A stretch of 64,000 bases of DNA from contig CM069870.1 of the NCBI GenBank assembly GCA_036172665.1, forward strand, positions 72,168,212 to 72,232,211. Reading direction: 5' to 3'. This document shows positions 24,726 through 36,521 of the stretch, piece after piece. Position numbers and translations under genes: made by a program. The notes under the pieces are model-generated. The model searched no databases. It had not been told where the DNA came from and saw only the letters and a list, made by a program, of their open reading frames with translations. Position 1 is the first letter of the stretch. Each line of letters opens with the position of its first letter. Source of the stretch: Prosopocoilus inquinatus (lineage: Eukaryota; Arthropoda; Insecta; Coleoptera; Lucanidae).

Positions 24726-24739
24726 CCAAAGTAATAACG

Positions 24740-26910
24740 TAAACAAATACATATGCTCGTGATTCACAGATATCCCAAGAATGCGTAAACTTTCTTAAAT
24801 TCTAAACTTCTAAAATATACAACTATAACAGAAAGATGAACCACTGTTCTTGCATTATTTATTATTTTTCCTTCGTGAACATTCATTTTTTGAATGTTTA
24901 TTGAGTTATTCATTAAACGATTAGGCGTTCATCCCAACAAACATGTTGAATAAGGAACGCACTCAACTCGTTCAGCATTTCTTTCACATTCATTTCATCT
25001 GTTCCGAATAGATTGTTCAAGGACGGTCGAGAAACGTATAAATCAACAACGAATTTATTGAATCGATAGTCAAATAAATTAAGAAAAAGTGGTTGACTTG
25101 TTCACAGACAAAGCAAAAATATAGTTCTGATTATATTTGTGAATAATCAATAACGCACGTTCATCTTTCATCATATTTAAATTTTAGACGAATAAAATAG
25201 GACGTATTTAATATAATTAATTAATTTATTTATTTATTTATAACACTGACGAACACGTGAATGCTTTTAGAAGTCGTTTTAAACACACATCTGCAACTCA
25301 ATTCGTTTTATTCGTGCGGGATGCTGATCAACAATTATTATTATTAATGTCGGGCTTCGTTTTATTGCGACAATTGGTTCTAATCGGTTAAATGTTTGAA
25401 TCGATGTGCAATGCTTGGAAACAACTGGGCAATTTAAAGCGGAATTTTTCCGTAAAGATTCTCTTGCCCTAGCACACGTAATGTTTTAATTAGAAATTTT
25501 TCTTTTGCATGTTCCAGACATCATTTTAATTATAAACAAACAAAAATATTGTCTGCGATTCAATTTATCGTAATGAAAAAAAAAATTAAATAAACTTTGC
25601 TTGAGTATAGAAATAATCAGTACGCCAATTTTTTTACGTGCGAACGTGCTTCGTCAACGCTGTGTTGATATTGAAAGTGACTTTCAATAATACATATAAT
25701 TAATAATAATTACAAAAAACATAACAATAAAATAAAACTACGAGTCTATAACTAAGTGTAATCTATAACGGTAAGCCTAACAACTAACAACAAATGTTTT
25801 AATTTTTCATGTATTTTTAGAAATCGTAAAGAAAAGTCCAAATACTGAAAAAGAAACTATTAACGACAGATATCGACAACCCTATATACTTGAGAAGAGA
25901 ATTAAATATCGCATCTAATAATGGTAAAAGTTATAGGTATGGCATTCTATAAAAAAAATAGTTATCGTAATTTGAATATTCTCAAGTTTATTAATGTTTT
26001 TTGTAAGAACGTATGTTGCAGGGATATTTTCCTGACGGTATATCTGATATAGCGTTACAAGACGAACCTTTTGAAAAAAACGACAAGTCTCTAACGACAT
26101 TTGTTCGGAAGATTTTTGCATATGTTTGAGGCACTGCAAGAGCGATAATTTTTTCAAAAAGTTGAATAACGCAAAAACGGTTTAGATTAGACCCTACCTA
26201 CATACAAAGTCACATTAAAATTCTGTCCAGAATCCGAATATGTAAAAATATACATATAGGCTGTTCCATTTAAAATAACGAAGTTACCTAACGCCTAGGC
26301 TAAACGGAACATTCTGTTTACGTTAAACTAATTTTAAAATATGCTCCACTTGATCCTGTAAAACTTTCATTTGGAACATTTTTTCGTAAAATTAATAACT
26401 AGAGGGGTGGGGACACCCTGTAGGTTTGGACACAGCGAGCCCTTGTAAGTGATAATTTTTTTTATTGTTTAACCCCCGTGCCTCACTTCTTTTTTTTTGG
26501 ATTTTTTTGAGGTACCTAATTTTATTTTGACACAAGAACGACTGTATTTCCTAATTCGTTTTACATCCTCTTAGCACGCCCTCAGTATTTCCATATTTTT
26601 AATAAAACGGGAAACGTGATCGCAGATGATGTTCCCGATGTAGTTAGTAAGTAGTTCGAGTTTCACGTCCGCAGACATCCCGCTTTCAAATATTCCGATT
26701 ATTTTAACGGGCGTCACTGGACTCCGTGTCAATGTTTTCCTTTAAGTATCCAATCCCCGGTGCTAGAAATACCGCGAACGCCACGGAAGTAACACGGATT
26801 TTCTTGAACATTCCGGACAGCAGGTGGCGTGATCCGTGGAACTTGTAACGCTCCACTAACCCGCAAAAAGTGTCGGTTGACTAAAAGATGGCGCCACTTG
26901 TCTGAATAAT
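24740..26910. other. AT-rich intergenic DNA
   Basis: No gene, RNA gene or paired element seen in 2.2 kb. A minus-strand ORF at 25915-26157 has no recognisable features. Confidence 0.4.
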
Positions 26911-27239
26911 CAAGGTTGGTAAAACTGAGATATTGTATCTAGCAGGTTGCCTTGTTCCCATTTAATATGCAGTTTGAAATTTCCTCTCCCCAAAAGTAAC
27001 TCATGACGTCATACGAAATTTCTATCGGTCACAGTGAAGTAAATAGGGTGAGTTTTAATCTGTTTTCTAAAGCTTGATCTAATTCACTAAAAATGGAATT
27101 AATTCTATGGTACTGTTGATCAAATAACGCAAAAGTCTCATTAATATGCCCAATGGGATTTATCACGTGACGTGACGTGACGTAACGAGATACACAGATC
27201 AAGGCAACCTTCTAATACAGTCCAGCTCTACCAACCTTG
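26911..27239. mobile_element. MITE family B, copy 2 (uninterrupted)
   Basis: CAAGGTTGGTAAAACTGA to CTCTACCAACCTTG, 329 bp. It contains a short tandem GTGAC run (about 27168-27185) not seen at that length in copy 1. Confidence 0.85.
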
Positions 27240-29232
27240 TGAATAATAAATCTGTTAACGTCTGGCTGTAACATGTTTTGTAAAAAAAATCGCTGAACTG
27301 CGTTTTCAACATCGCCAAGTATTCAGTAAATGTAAACAACGAAATTAACCAATAAACAGTATTGTTAATTGACGAAAAACTCAATTTGAATTATATTAAA
27401 ACGGAGAATTGATCTTCCGAGGATCACAACGTAAAAATCTAAAATGTGTCGTACAATAATACGTTTACCTGCAATATTATTCCTTTATAAAGCATCATTT
27501 CATGATGACGTAATTACATACGCAGAATGTATAATGAAATTAGAACTTTTGAACTGTAATGAACGAAATCGCATTTGTCACGCAATACTTTACTGTTTGT
27601 AATGGCCCGGCGAGTAGACATCATTTTCATTTAATTAATTCACATTTTCTTCCTCTTTTTCCAGTGTACATATTTTACATATTGGCCAACATTTAAGTGA
27701 CTGTACGTGTATTGAATTTTATTTTAGTTGTATGCGGAAACGTGTTGTTTTATAATTTCAAGTTGAGAAAACTGAAATTTGAACTACTTCAAAGTACATA
27801 ATAATACATATAATATTAAGATGACATGATTAGTATCGTTAGGTGAACCATTCGGAAGTTTTGCTGGGAAGATGTCTTTTTTAATTTCGACTGCACAGTT
27901 TGCGTAAATTAAATTCCACACGTTTATTTAACTGTTTCAGCTATCATCCCATACTATTCGGTTTTTTGTTTCTTGGCGTACGTGTTAGGTTAATGAAGGC
28001 AGCGTTCGACGAAGCAGATTGTTTAAATAATCAACTGTCGTCATTGATTCTGGCAGATTTGAGCGAACCATCTGTAGCACTAATTGGTTATGGCTAGAAA
28101 TCGGAATCGTATATTTTGACTTTGTCATTAGAACGAGAACGAGTGACTTATTAATGAAAAAAAAGCCAAAATTACTTTTAATTCGTTTTTGTTGTGCAGT
28201 CGTTTACAAAATAATTTGGGGAGCGCTCCGAGTTCCAAATAGGTTTACACGTGTTCTTTGTAACAGCGTAGATGCTGTACACCGCTCACATGATGACGTC
28301 GACATATGTAATTCCGATCGCTAGTAATATTTGCACGGTCACGGGAAGGCATCGGATAGATCTGATTGACGAAGTAACAGCGAAGCTTGCGGTTACTTTT
28401 GCTTTCTCAATTCGGACCAAACTTTAATTCTAACCATCATCCGTGTTTAGCTCTCACTTCACGTTAAAATTTAGTAAGTTTCTTGTGCGTTTTTTTTTCT
28501 TGCTTATGTGTTTTGTTAATTTGCGTTAACTCAGCAAACAATGATACACGAAACTTTCATAAGTACGCAGAGTTCACATTCGTTTCTTAAACGGTTCACT
28601 GCTACCGTTGATGTTAACGAATGGGGGGGGGGTATCTGAGTACCTATTCTTATAGTGCGTTTATGCCCACCCGTCGTCTGGTTTGTACTACTTTTTTTTT
28701 TTCCAAAAATCCACCGAGGAACAGAATTGTAAAAGAAAATCCATAACACAGGGTTAGATACAATTGAATATCTCTTCTGGTCTAAGTAGAACAACACAAG
28801 GTGATGTGTCCATAAACTTTTTTTTAAGAGCGCAAAATCTCCAGACAGGTTTTTACACTTCACTTTAACAACGGACACATGCCATTAGTGACGCAAAAGT
28901 AATAAAGTTGTTTGCGTGTTCTAATGAAATTCAAAGAAATAACGAGAGCATAATATATGAAGCGTTCAGGTGGGAGGGGGGGGGCTTAAAATTACATGTT
29001 TCTCTTTTAAAACAACACAACGTAAGCAAGTTACAGCTTAATACCTATTTAAGTGTGTATCGTAAAACAAATCCTTGTGACATTCGGGCGTGACGTGTAT
29101 AAATTTATTCGTCTTGTGCCTATATTCAATGTCATTCTATTTCATGTCAGATTTATTGTTGGATTTCCAACAGGCCCGAAGAACAAATTTATTTGGAAAG
29201 TGCACCCACTTTCCCTTTTGCAGTTGTCGATT
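27240..29232. other. Unassigned AT-rich DNA with two G runs
   Basis: No gene recognised. Runs of nine and ten G occur at about 28623-28631 and 28974-28983. ORFs here are short and without motifs. Confidence 0.4.
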
Positions 29233-29507
29233 CATCGATTGTTTTTTGGTAAAAGGCGTTAAAAAGCTGAGAAAAAGCTATGTAAATCCGATGCTTAAAC
29301 TGAATTCAAAAATTACAAGCGCGATCGGGATGGCAGGAAAAGACGTTCAGTTAATTGAGTGAATAAAAAACGCGCTGCTTTTGAATTTTGATTGAAGCTC
29401 AAAAAGCGTTCGTCGATTGTTTTTTTTTTTTTTGGTAAAGGACGTTGGAAAACTGAGGAAGGAGCTCAGAAAATCTCACGCTTAAATTTAGTTCAAAAAT
29501 TACAAGC
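29233..29507. repeat. Direct duplication of about 95 bp
   Basis: Two copies (about 29233-29325 and 29413-29507) share TCGATTGTTTTTT, GGTAAA, a CTGAG block and TTCAAAAATTACAAGC. The second has a longer T run. Confidence 0.65.
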
Positions 29508-29849
29508 TCCGAGAAACATATTTACCTACTTTCTCTTTTGCCTTTTGTTGTTGCTTACCCCCCGTAAATCATCACGAGCCGCCACTGTTGCCAGTTATGT
29601 GTAGGTTCAAAAGTACTTGGTATTTTTTCGCATAAAAAATAGAGTTGCACAAAAATAATTCTGTGGGATATAATTAAAGTTCTTTTTTAATTCTTTTTTT
29701 TTGTTTTCGAATTAATAGCTGTCTGTATAGTTCATGATGATTTTCAAGACGATCCATTTTTCGAAAAATCGCTAGAACCCATCCATTTTAACTATATTTT
29801 GCTCCTTTTTCAAAAAAAGAGTCCCCCGCCCAAAATCGAGAACTATAGA
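29508..29849. other. Spacer before the reverse transcriptase remnant
   Basis: T-rich DNA without a recognised feature. Confidence 0.35.
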
Positions 29850-30460
29850 GCCAGACACTTCAGTCTTCTCAAAAATCTTTGAATATGTATTCCTAGAAAG
29901 AGCTGAACAGTTTCTTGATGAACATCAAATGATTTATAAGGTTCAGCAAGGTTTTATTAGTGGAGGTAGATCCATTAAAACAGCACCATAGGCCCTTCAC
30001 GAAAATATGACAGATTAACTTGAGGCAGGAGAGCGACTTACTGGGTTCTTTTGTGATCTCGATAGGGCATTCGACTGTGTTAACCATACCATTCTCATTG
30101 AAAACTTTCGTGATCATTCTTCAAATTGGATCCAATCATTCCTAACCAATAGGTTACAGTATGTTTCTAACAATTACCATAACATGGTCACAAGTGACAC
30201 TACAAACGCATCACCAGTAACAGTAAACGCAGGGGTTCCACAAGGATCTCTATCGGGCACAATTCTTTTCATACTGTACACGAACAACATGAGTCACGCC
30301 ATTAACACATTAAATTTTAATACTAATCTAACCATCTATGCAGATGAGATTTCACTAATTGTTTCACATAAATCTTGGGATAGATTAAGCAACAAGTGTG
30401 TGCTAATTCAAACAGTATCAAATTGGTGTAGGGCCAACGACCTTTTATTGAATCGGGTTC
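29850..30460 (+). pseudogene. Non-LTR retrotransposon reverse transcriptase fragment
   Basis: The reading runs FSKIFEYVFLERAEQFL, QQGFISGGRS, then CDLDRAFDCVNH (motif A), NAGVPQGSLSG (motif B) and YADEISLIV (motif C), ending around CRANDLLLNR. These are the ordered motifs of a Jockey/CR1-type reverse transcriptase. At least two stop codons (near 29990 and 30016) interrupt it, there is a gap between motifs A and B, and motif C reads YADE where YADD is required. Endonuclease, ORF1 and 3' tail are missing. It is a dead fragment. Confidence 0.88.
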
Positions 30461-30480
30461 GGTGCGTTTTTCTAAAATAA

Positions 30481-31700
30481 TTAATTGTTTTGGATATATC
30501 AAGTTTATCCGTTATTTTATCACTAGTCTGTATTATTACAATCGTATCAAATAAATATTTGGGATTCCATTGGTACCTAGTAGATGTGCTCGGTAATGCT
30601 GTAAATATACATAGATAATTTCCTATTCTTAATTATATCAGCATTTAATCTCTTATAGATTAGTAATTCAAGGACGTGTTTTGCATTTGCATGTGTGAGT
30701 GTTTGCCAGTTGTATTGTCTGGTTCTTGGAGTAAACAGTTGTTTTGTTATTTAGCAGTTATTAAAAGCATGTAATGGAAAACAAAAAAAAACGTGTCATG
30801 GATTTAGCTATTTAGCAAGGTTTCGTTTCACTTATTAATCGACAGCTTACCTTTCAACCTTAACCCCAGAAACATTGACCGAAGCGTGATCCTGCGCTGT
30901 AAAATAACAGTGGCCCGGGTCAGTATACAACCGAATCAATTTGTATGTGGGTTAGCTCCGGACGGACACCCTTCAAGGAGGGTGACAATCGGGGTGTACG
31001 CGGATTAATAATTAGGATCACGTTCGTCGACAACGCCGAAAATCATCCAAGGGCGGTGGAATTCGTTCGAAAAGAAAGCGGAGCTCAGGATGTTTGAAAT
31101 CTGCTGGTAACGTTGACTGTTCTCTTCGTTTTGACGCAACGAGTCCGGGGGCATCAAGAGTTTGGATCAACACAAAACTTAATGCCGTCGAATCGGCTTG
31201 GTAAGAAATCAGTTTTTTTTTTCGTAATTTTGTCAACTTAAAGATCAGACATAAGTAGATAAAATACAATTAAATAATTATTCTCAGAGGTTTTACAAGT
31301 TGATCCAAACTTTAAAACCGGACATACACTGAGGTATTTGGTTTTGTATAACTTAGTCCATCAATTTTCTTTTGGTTGTTTTCTGTCCTTTAAGGCTTCG
31401 TGCTATGGATTTCTCTTTTGCTTTTTTCATCGTTTTGATTTTTCATTTTTGCGCTTTTTCGTAGTTCGTCGTTCGTTTCTTATACTTTAATTTTATTTTC
31501 CGCGTGAACTTTTCGATTCGTCCGGAAAACTGTTCCTGGCTTCCTCGATCTTCTTTTGTTTTTTTTTCCCGCTTCGTGCCTTGTATTTTGATGCCGTTTC
31601 TTTCATTTCTCTTTTGTTTCTGACTTTCGTCTCGTTAATTCATTTTTTTTTTGTTTCTCATTGTTTTGATATTTTAAATCGGCAATTACTTATATATATA
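30481..31700. other. Unassigned DNA ending in a TA run
   Basis: 30890-31200 is GC-richer than its neighbours and contains CCTTCAAGGAGGGTG and similar short motifs, but I recognise no gene. A (TA)n tract at 31691-31702 is the insertion site of the element that follows. Confidence 0.4.
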
Positions 31701-31704
31701 TATA

Positions 31705-33647
31705 CAGCGTGGAAACTAAGTAGCGGATAAAATCCATAACTCCGTTAATATTTGCAATGAAGCAAAAATCTAAAAGGGGTATAGCGATTCAAATTACAGC
31801 GCATAAGAAGAAGTATATTTTGAGATATTTTCATGAATTTTTTTTAAGTTATGACGTCATCAAGATTTTTTTTAAATGACAACCTATATTTTTTAATTTT
31901 TACTTCGGTGGGATTCTTTAACCTGCTTTCAACAGTATAAAATTTTGGATCGATTACATAACAAAAAATTCAAGAAAAACGGCCATAAAAGTTTAATTGT
32001 AAAGTTGAAGAAATAAACAGAACATCTAGTTAGCTAGGTTTAAAACGAAACAAAATTAAGGTGTAAATAAACAAAATTAGATTTTGACAGTCATTGAAAT
32101 CACAATAAATGTTCAAACTGACGACCATGCACCAACTGACAATACCCAAGACGCTCATAAAATTCATTTATTACATTTTGAATAGTTTGAGGTGTTATTA
32201 ACCTACACTCCTGTCGAATTCTTTCTTTAAGATCGTCTAAGTTGTTAGGTCTATTTTTATACACCTTGCTTTTTAAGTACCCCCGTAGAAAAAAGTCTAA
32301 TGGCGTTAGATCAGGGGATCTAGCTGGCCATTCCATTGGACCTCTTCTTCCTATCCATCTACCTGGGAACATCTCGTCCAAATAACGTCGCACATCAACT
32401 GCATAGTGTGGCGGAGCACCGTCGTGTTGCATCCAAATGTTATTGTTTGGTACGTCACAGTCATTTTCATTAGGAAATAATATCGCCAATGCAGGTACTA
32501 ATTCGAATTGTAAGAAGTGTAGATATATTTCTTACCAGTTAAATTACCTTCGATAAAGGATGGACCTAAAATTCTCTCACCGACAATTCCTGTCCATACG
32601 TTGAGCTTCTGGGGATGTTGAGTATGAGCTTCTTGCATCCAGTGGGGATTTTCCCTAGACCAATATCGACAATTATGTCTGTTAACAGTTCCATGTAAAG
32701 TAAAACTTGCCTCATCAGAAAAAATTATACGCTGCGAGAACATTGGATCACGATTGCAAATTTCCAACATTTCTTCACAAAATTCTTGTGTATGATCATA
32801 GTCAGTTTCTGCTAACTTATGGACTAATTTTACTTTATACGGATGAAACTTTGGCATTTTTAAAAGTTTCAGTACCGAGGTATGGCTCAGGTTGTGCTCT
32901 AAAGCAATGTCTCGACTAGTCGAATGCGGATTATTTTCTATTTCTAGTAAAATATCAAGCTGCACATCGTCAATTAATTTTGTCTTAGGGTGGCCAGTTT
33001 TTGGAAGGTCTTTCACAATACCGTAATTTCGAAATTTATTTTCTATTCTGCTGACTGTGGATTGACTTATTTGCTGATTAGGATATTTGTCTATAAAAAG
33101 TCGACACACCTCTTGATGAGTTCTAATTCGATCGCCATACCCAATCATCATTAGAACTTCAATTCTTTGTTTTTCAGTCAGCAACACCATTTTGGTAAAA
33201 GGTTTTTAATAATTAGTGTAACTCCTACTATCCACAGGGAATAAAAATACTCACTTTATTGTGATAGGTATTTACAAGTTCTTGTCAATCAAACAAATTT
33301 TGTTTGTTTTACACCTAGCTAACTAGATATTCTGTTAATTTCTTCAACTTTACAATTAAACTTTTATGGCCGTTTTTCTTAAATTTTTTGTTATGTAATC
33401 GATTTAAAATTTTATACTGTTGAAAGTAGGTTAAAAAAACCCACCGAAATCAAAAATAAAAAATATAGGTTGTCATTTAAAAAAAATCTTGATGACGTCA
33501 TAACTTTAAAAAAATTCATGAAAATATCTCAAAATATACTTCTTCTTATGCGCTGTAATTTGAATCGCTATACCCCTTTCAGGTTTTTGCGTTATTACAA
33601 ATATGAGCGGAGTTATGGATTTTATCCGCTACTTAGTTTCCACGCTG
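31705..33647 (-). mobile_element. Tc1/mariner-superfamily element with long inverted termini
   Basis: 1943 bp flanked by TA (31703-31704 and 33648-33649). Terminal inverted repeats run about 345 bp (31705-32052 and 33300-33647), start CAGCGTGGAAACTAAGTAGC, and look above 90 percent identical by eye. Each arm contains TTATGACGTCATCAAGA. The single gene is on the minus strand. Intact termini, TA duplication and only one frame break suggest recent activity. Confidence 0.93.
32100..33190 (-). pseudogene. Mariner-type transposase with one frameshift (DD41D-like spacing)
   Basis: The ATG at 33190 opens 230 codons with an N-terminal helix-turn-helix region (QISQSTVSRIENKFRNYG, then LPKTGHPKT) and the first catalytic aspartate in IIFSDEASFTLHG. 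Near 32525 the frame shifts. The other frame reads YLHFLQFELVPALAILFP before the stretch with the second aspartate (QHDGAPPHYA) and the third (RSPDLTPLDFFLRGYLKSK), ending at TGA 32100. By my count 41 residues separate the second and third aspartates, which matches DD41D (rosa-like) rather than DD34D mariner. One base lost or two gained would explain the break. The rest looks intact. Confidence 0.9.
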
Positions 33648-33799
33648 TACATATATATTTTTTCACTTCAAGGTTTAGCGTAATTAAGGTGCTACTTTTG
33701 ATAATGCATTTGGCCGCATTTTTCAAAAAAAATTTGGCAACCGCGGACAGTTCGTAATCTGATGTAATTGCTTGTATTTGAACAATCAGATAAGATCGC

Positions 33800-35040
33800 T
33801 GCGGCCAAGATCGCACCGATGTGAACCTGGCGCACAACTTCAAAAAAATTTTTTTTTAATAATTTAGTGGGTTTGTACTCCGTGTGTACCACTTTTTATT
33901 TCGTTCGTATCTTAAATGGTATTAAAATAAAAAAATAATTAAAAAATAACCGGTGTCCAACTTTTAGATATTGTTATATATTTTTCATCAACACCATTCT
34001 ATAGAAAATCGTTTGTACCTGTTTGTACCTCTCTTCATTTTGTTTGTACCTCAAAGGGAACGAATTAAAAAATTAAAAAAATATATCCGTTGCCCAATTT
34101 CAAGATATTGTTATATTTTTCATCGACGCCATTCTATACAGAATCGTTTGTACCTATTTGCACCTCTCTTCATTTCGTTTGTACTTCAAAGGGAACGAAA
34201 GAACAAATTATTTAAAAAAATACCGTGGCCCAACATTAAGATTTCGTCAACGCCGTTCGATAGAGAATCGTTTGTACCTGTTTGTATCTTTTTTTATTTC
34301 GTTTGTACCTCAACGGGAACCGAAGTATAGCGTTTTCGAAGTTTCGACAATATCGTTAAATTTGTCAATCCTAATGCAATGTCAAGTCAAAAGCGATCGT
34401 ACGATTCGTTACTATTACATCGCAATTGCGATTAACCTTGGTCGAATCGTTTTGGTTTGCCGTGGAGCTCTCGAGCTATAATTCTGTTGATGAAGCCCCA
34501 AATAGGGCTCAAACAGCTATACAGAGGCTGCTCGAGGTTTTCACTGCAATCAAAAACGATTTGCAACAATTTTTATTTATATTTGTATAAGCGTATATGT
34601 ACCGTTTTAACGTAATTTCCAAAACTTTAAAAGCGCTATACTCCGATTCAAGTCGAGGTACAAACGAAATGAAAAGAGGTACAAATTATTCTCCTTCGAG
34701 TCCTCTTTCTCCATTTTACGATATGTTAAAAAATAGCGTATGTACCGCTTTAAAATAATTTCCAAAACTTCAAAGGCGCTATACTTCGGCTCCCGTTGAG
34801 GTACAAATGAACTCAATAGAGGCACAAACAGGTACAAACGATTCTCTATCGAATAGCCTTAACGAAATTAAAATATCTAAAAGTTGGGCACCGGTTTTTT
34901 TTTAATTATTTTTTATTTTGTTACCCTTTGAGGTACAAACGAAATAAAAAGTGGTACAAACGGGGTACAAACCCGCTAAATTATTTGAAAAAAAAAAAAA
35001 AATTGTTCACATCGGTCAAGATCGCTCTCGCCTGGGCATG
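33800..35040. mobile_element. Foldback element with GTTTGTACCT subrepeats
   Basis: Left arm (about 33800-34345) and right arm (about 34600-35040) are inverted copies. Shared segments include ACCGATGTGAAC, AACTTTTAGATAT-type sequence and GGTACAAACGA. The left arm has three tandem units of about 130 bases, each with GAATCGTTTGTACCT and CCTCAAAGGGAACGA; the right arm has about two. The centre was later occupied by a family A copy (34370-34590). ORFs over the arms follow the subrepeats and are not genes. Confidence 0.75.
34370..34590 (+). mobile_element. Family A repeat, copy A3 (diverged)
   Basis: Begins with the body end (CAATGTCAAGTCAAAAGCGA) and GCAATTGCGA, then the hairpin left arm, hammerhead region and ATCAAAAACGATTTGCAAC. 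In the ribozyme part CTGATGA has become TTGATGA (34487-34493) and GAAA has become CAAA, so catalysis should be lost. Stem II AGCCC/GGGCT and outer TCGAG/CTCGA are kept. Confidence 0.8.
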
Positions 35041-35333
35041 TGTCCCGCTTAAAGATTTCCCAAAATAAAACTGTTCAACCGCGAGAAACAATCCTTCGTT
35101 GACCGATCGTAATAAAAATGCTTATGCAACAGCAATATGCTAGTAATTCTCGTTGTTAAGTCGTTTGCGTAACCGTATAAGGCGGTGAGGACATGTCACA
35201 GTATGTACAGGTAATACTGAAATTACAAAACGTATGCTAATTCGAGGAAGTTATCTCGCTTCAGCTAAAGAAAATTTCTCTAAGATAACAGATTGATTTC
35301 GTACGAATTGGAATATTTGTACTTCCAGAGTAA
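35041..35333. other. Spacer between foldback elements
   Basis: No feature recognised. Confidence 0.35.
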
Positions 35334-35593
35334 GGCTGGCCACACATTCATGAAGCAAAAACGCTTTTAAGCAAAACTTTTTGCTGCAAATTTCATTTCG
35401 ATGAACAGATAAAACAGCGACATCCTACGATCGCTTTTTGACCTGACATTTCTGTAGGATAGACAAATTGAAGCGGATTTGCTCCTAATAAGTCCCCCAT
35501 GCAAGGCGGCCATGCTTGCTGTCGAAGCATAATGAAAGTTTTAAAAAATTTTGTTGCAAATCGTTTTTGATTGCAGTGAAAACCTCGAGCAGC

Positions 35594-35638
35594 CTCTGTA
35601 CAGCTGTTTCAGCCCTGTTTGAGGGTTCATCAGCAGTC
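35594..35638 (-). ncRNA. Hammerhead-like core in copy A4 (stems altered)
   Basis: On the minus strand CTGATGA (35633-35627), GAAA, CAGCTG, a GUA triplet and CAGAG (to 35594) are present. Stem II reads ACCCT/GGGCT with a mismatch, and the 5' strand of stem I is lost at the inversion junction. Probably inactive. Confidence 0.55.
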
Positions 35639-35760
35639 AATGTCAGTTCAAAAAGCGATCGTAGGATGTCGCTGTTTTATCTGTTCATCATTATTACATC
35701 GCAATTGCGAATAAATTGGACAAGTCGTTTTTGGTCTGCAATGGGAATGTCGAGCTACGT

Positions 35761-35805
35761 CTCTGCTGATGAAGCCCCCAACAGGGCTGAAACAGCTGTA
35801 CAGAG
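35761..35805 (+). ncRNA. Candidate type I hammerhead ribozyme (copy A5), best preserved
   Basis: CTCTG (35761-35765); CTGATGA (35766-35772); AGCCC (35773-35777), a six-base loop, GGGCT (35784-35788); GAAA (35789-35792); CAGCTG (35793-35798); U35799 and A35800 as the GUA cleavage site; CAGAG (35801-35805) pairing fully with CTCTG. The next helix out is TCGAG/CTCGA across an internal loop of four and two bases, and further out CGTTTTTGG pairs with the ATCAAAACG arm. Every invariant core position fits. The A-U pair at the base of stem II is less favoured than G-C. Confidence 0.8.
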
Positions 35806-36521
35806 GCTGCTCGAGGTTTTCACTGCAATCAAAACGATTTGCAACAAAATTTTTAAAACATTTCGGTTAGTCGCACACTGATGAAACAAAATGTTTTCAC
35901 GTACCACGTTTTATTGCATTAGGCTGGCCACACATTCATAAAGCAAAAGCACGTTTTTGACTAATCTTATTAGAACGTGCTTTTTCAATGCTTTAAATAG
36001 GACCAAGCACACTAGTAGAGAAAAAGATAAAACAGTTTAAAGGACGCTAAAACAACTGCAGTCAAAACGTTTTTACTTAAAGCGTTTTGATCTGCGAATG
36101 TGTTTTTAAAATGGAACTAAATATTATGTCAACCAAAAAAAAATATTTAGGCTGAAGTGGACGTTTTTCCTTTCAGTGAAACAAGAGAGAAGAGAAAAGA
36201 AAAAAATGTAACGGACAAAACGTAGTAATGCTCCATAGGTTTTCAGAGTATTTTTTTTTTAACTCTTTTCATTTATAGGACGCATCCACCAGTTTCTTTT
36301 ATTACTAATCTTCTCTTTTGCACACATTTGCAAAAACTGCCACAGACTCAAAGCAAAATCTTCATCGTCCGAAGTCTCGGTAACAACTAACTATAATAGC
36401 CAGTTTAATAAACGAAAATTAAACATAATAGCGAATGAACGTATCACATCTTCCTAAAAATGATTCATACAGAATATTTTTTGTCTTTTCGATGTTACGT
36501 CGTATTGCCTTTATAATGCAG

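Larger units (their letters stand above)
35405..35868. mobile_element. Family A repeats, copies A4 and A5 head to head
   Basis: 35405-35640 is a minus-strand unit (body then hammerhead arm). It joins directly to a plus-strand unit that runs from the body end through the GCAATTGCGA boundary to a complete hammerhead and ends near 35850. GACATCCTACGATCGC occurs near the left end and its complement in the middle. The second unit shows body end joined to hairpin start, so units can lie in tandem. Inverted and tandem units together resemble Penelope-like element termini. Confidence 0.8.
35334..35927. mobile_element. Foldback-family fragment interrupted by family A
   Basis: GGCTGGCCACACATTCATGA opens the element and AAGCAAAACTTTTTGCTGC follows. 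After the family A insertion (35405-35868) it resumes with ACATTTCGGTTAGTCGCACA. The uninterrupted order is visible in reverse at 36522-36690, which confirms the insertion. Confidence 0.7.

Noticed and set aside
33971..34481. ORFs of 119 and 107 codons
   Set aside because: They follow the GTTTGTACCT subrepeats of a foldback element and have no domain.
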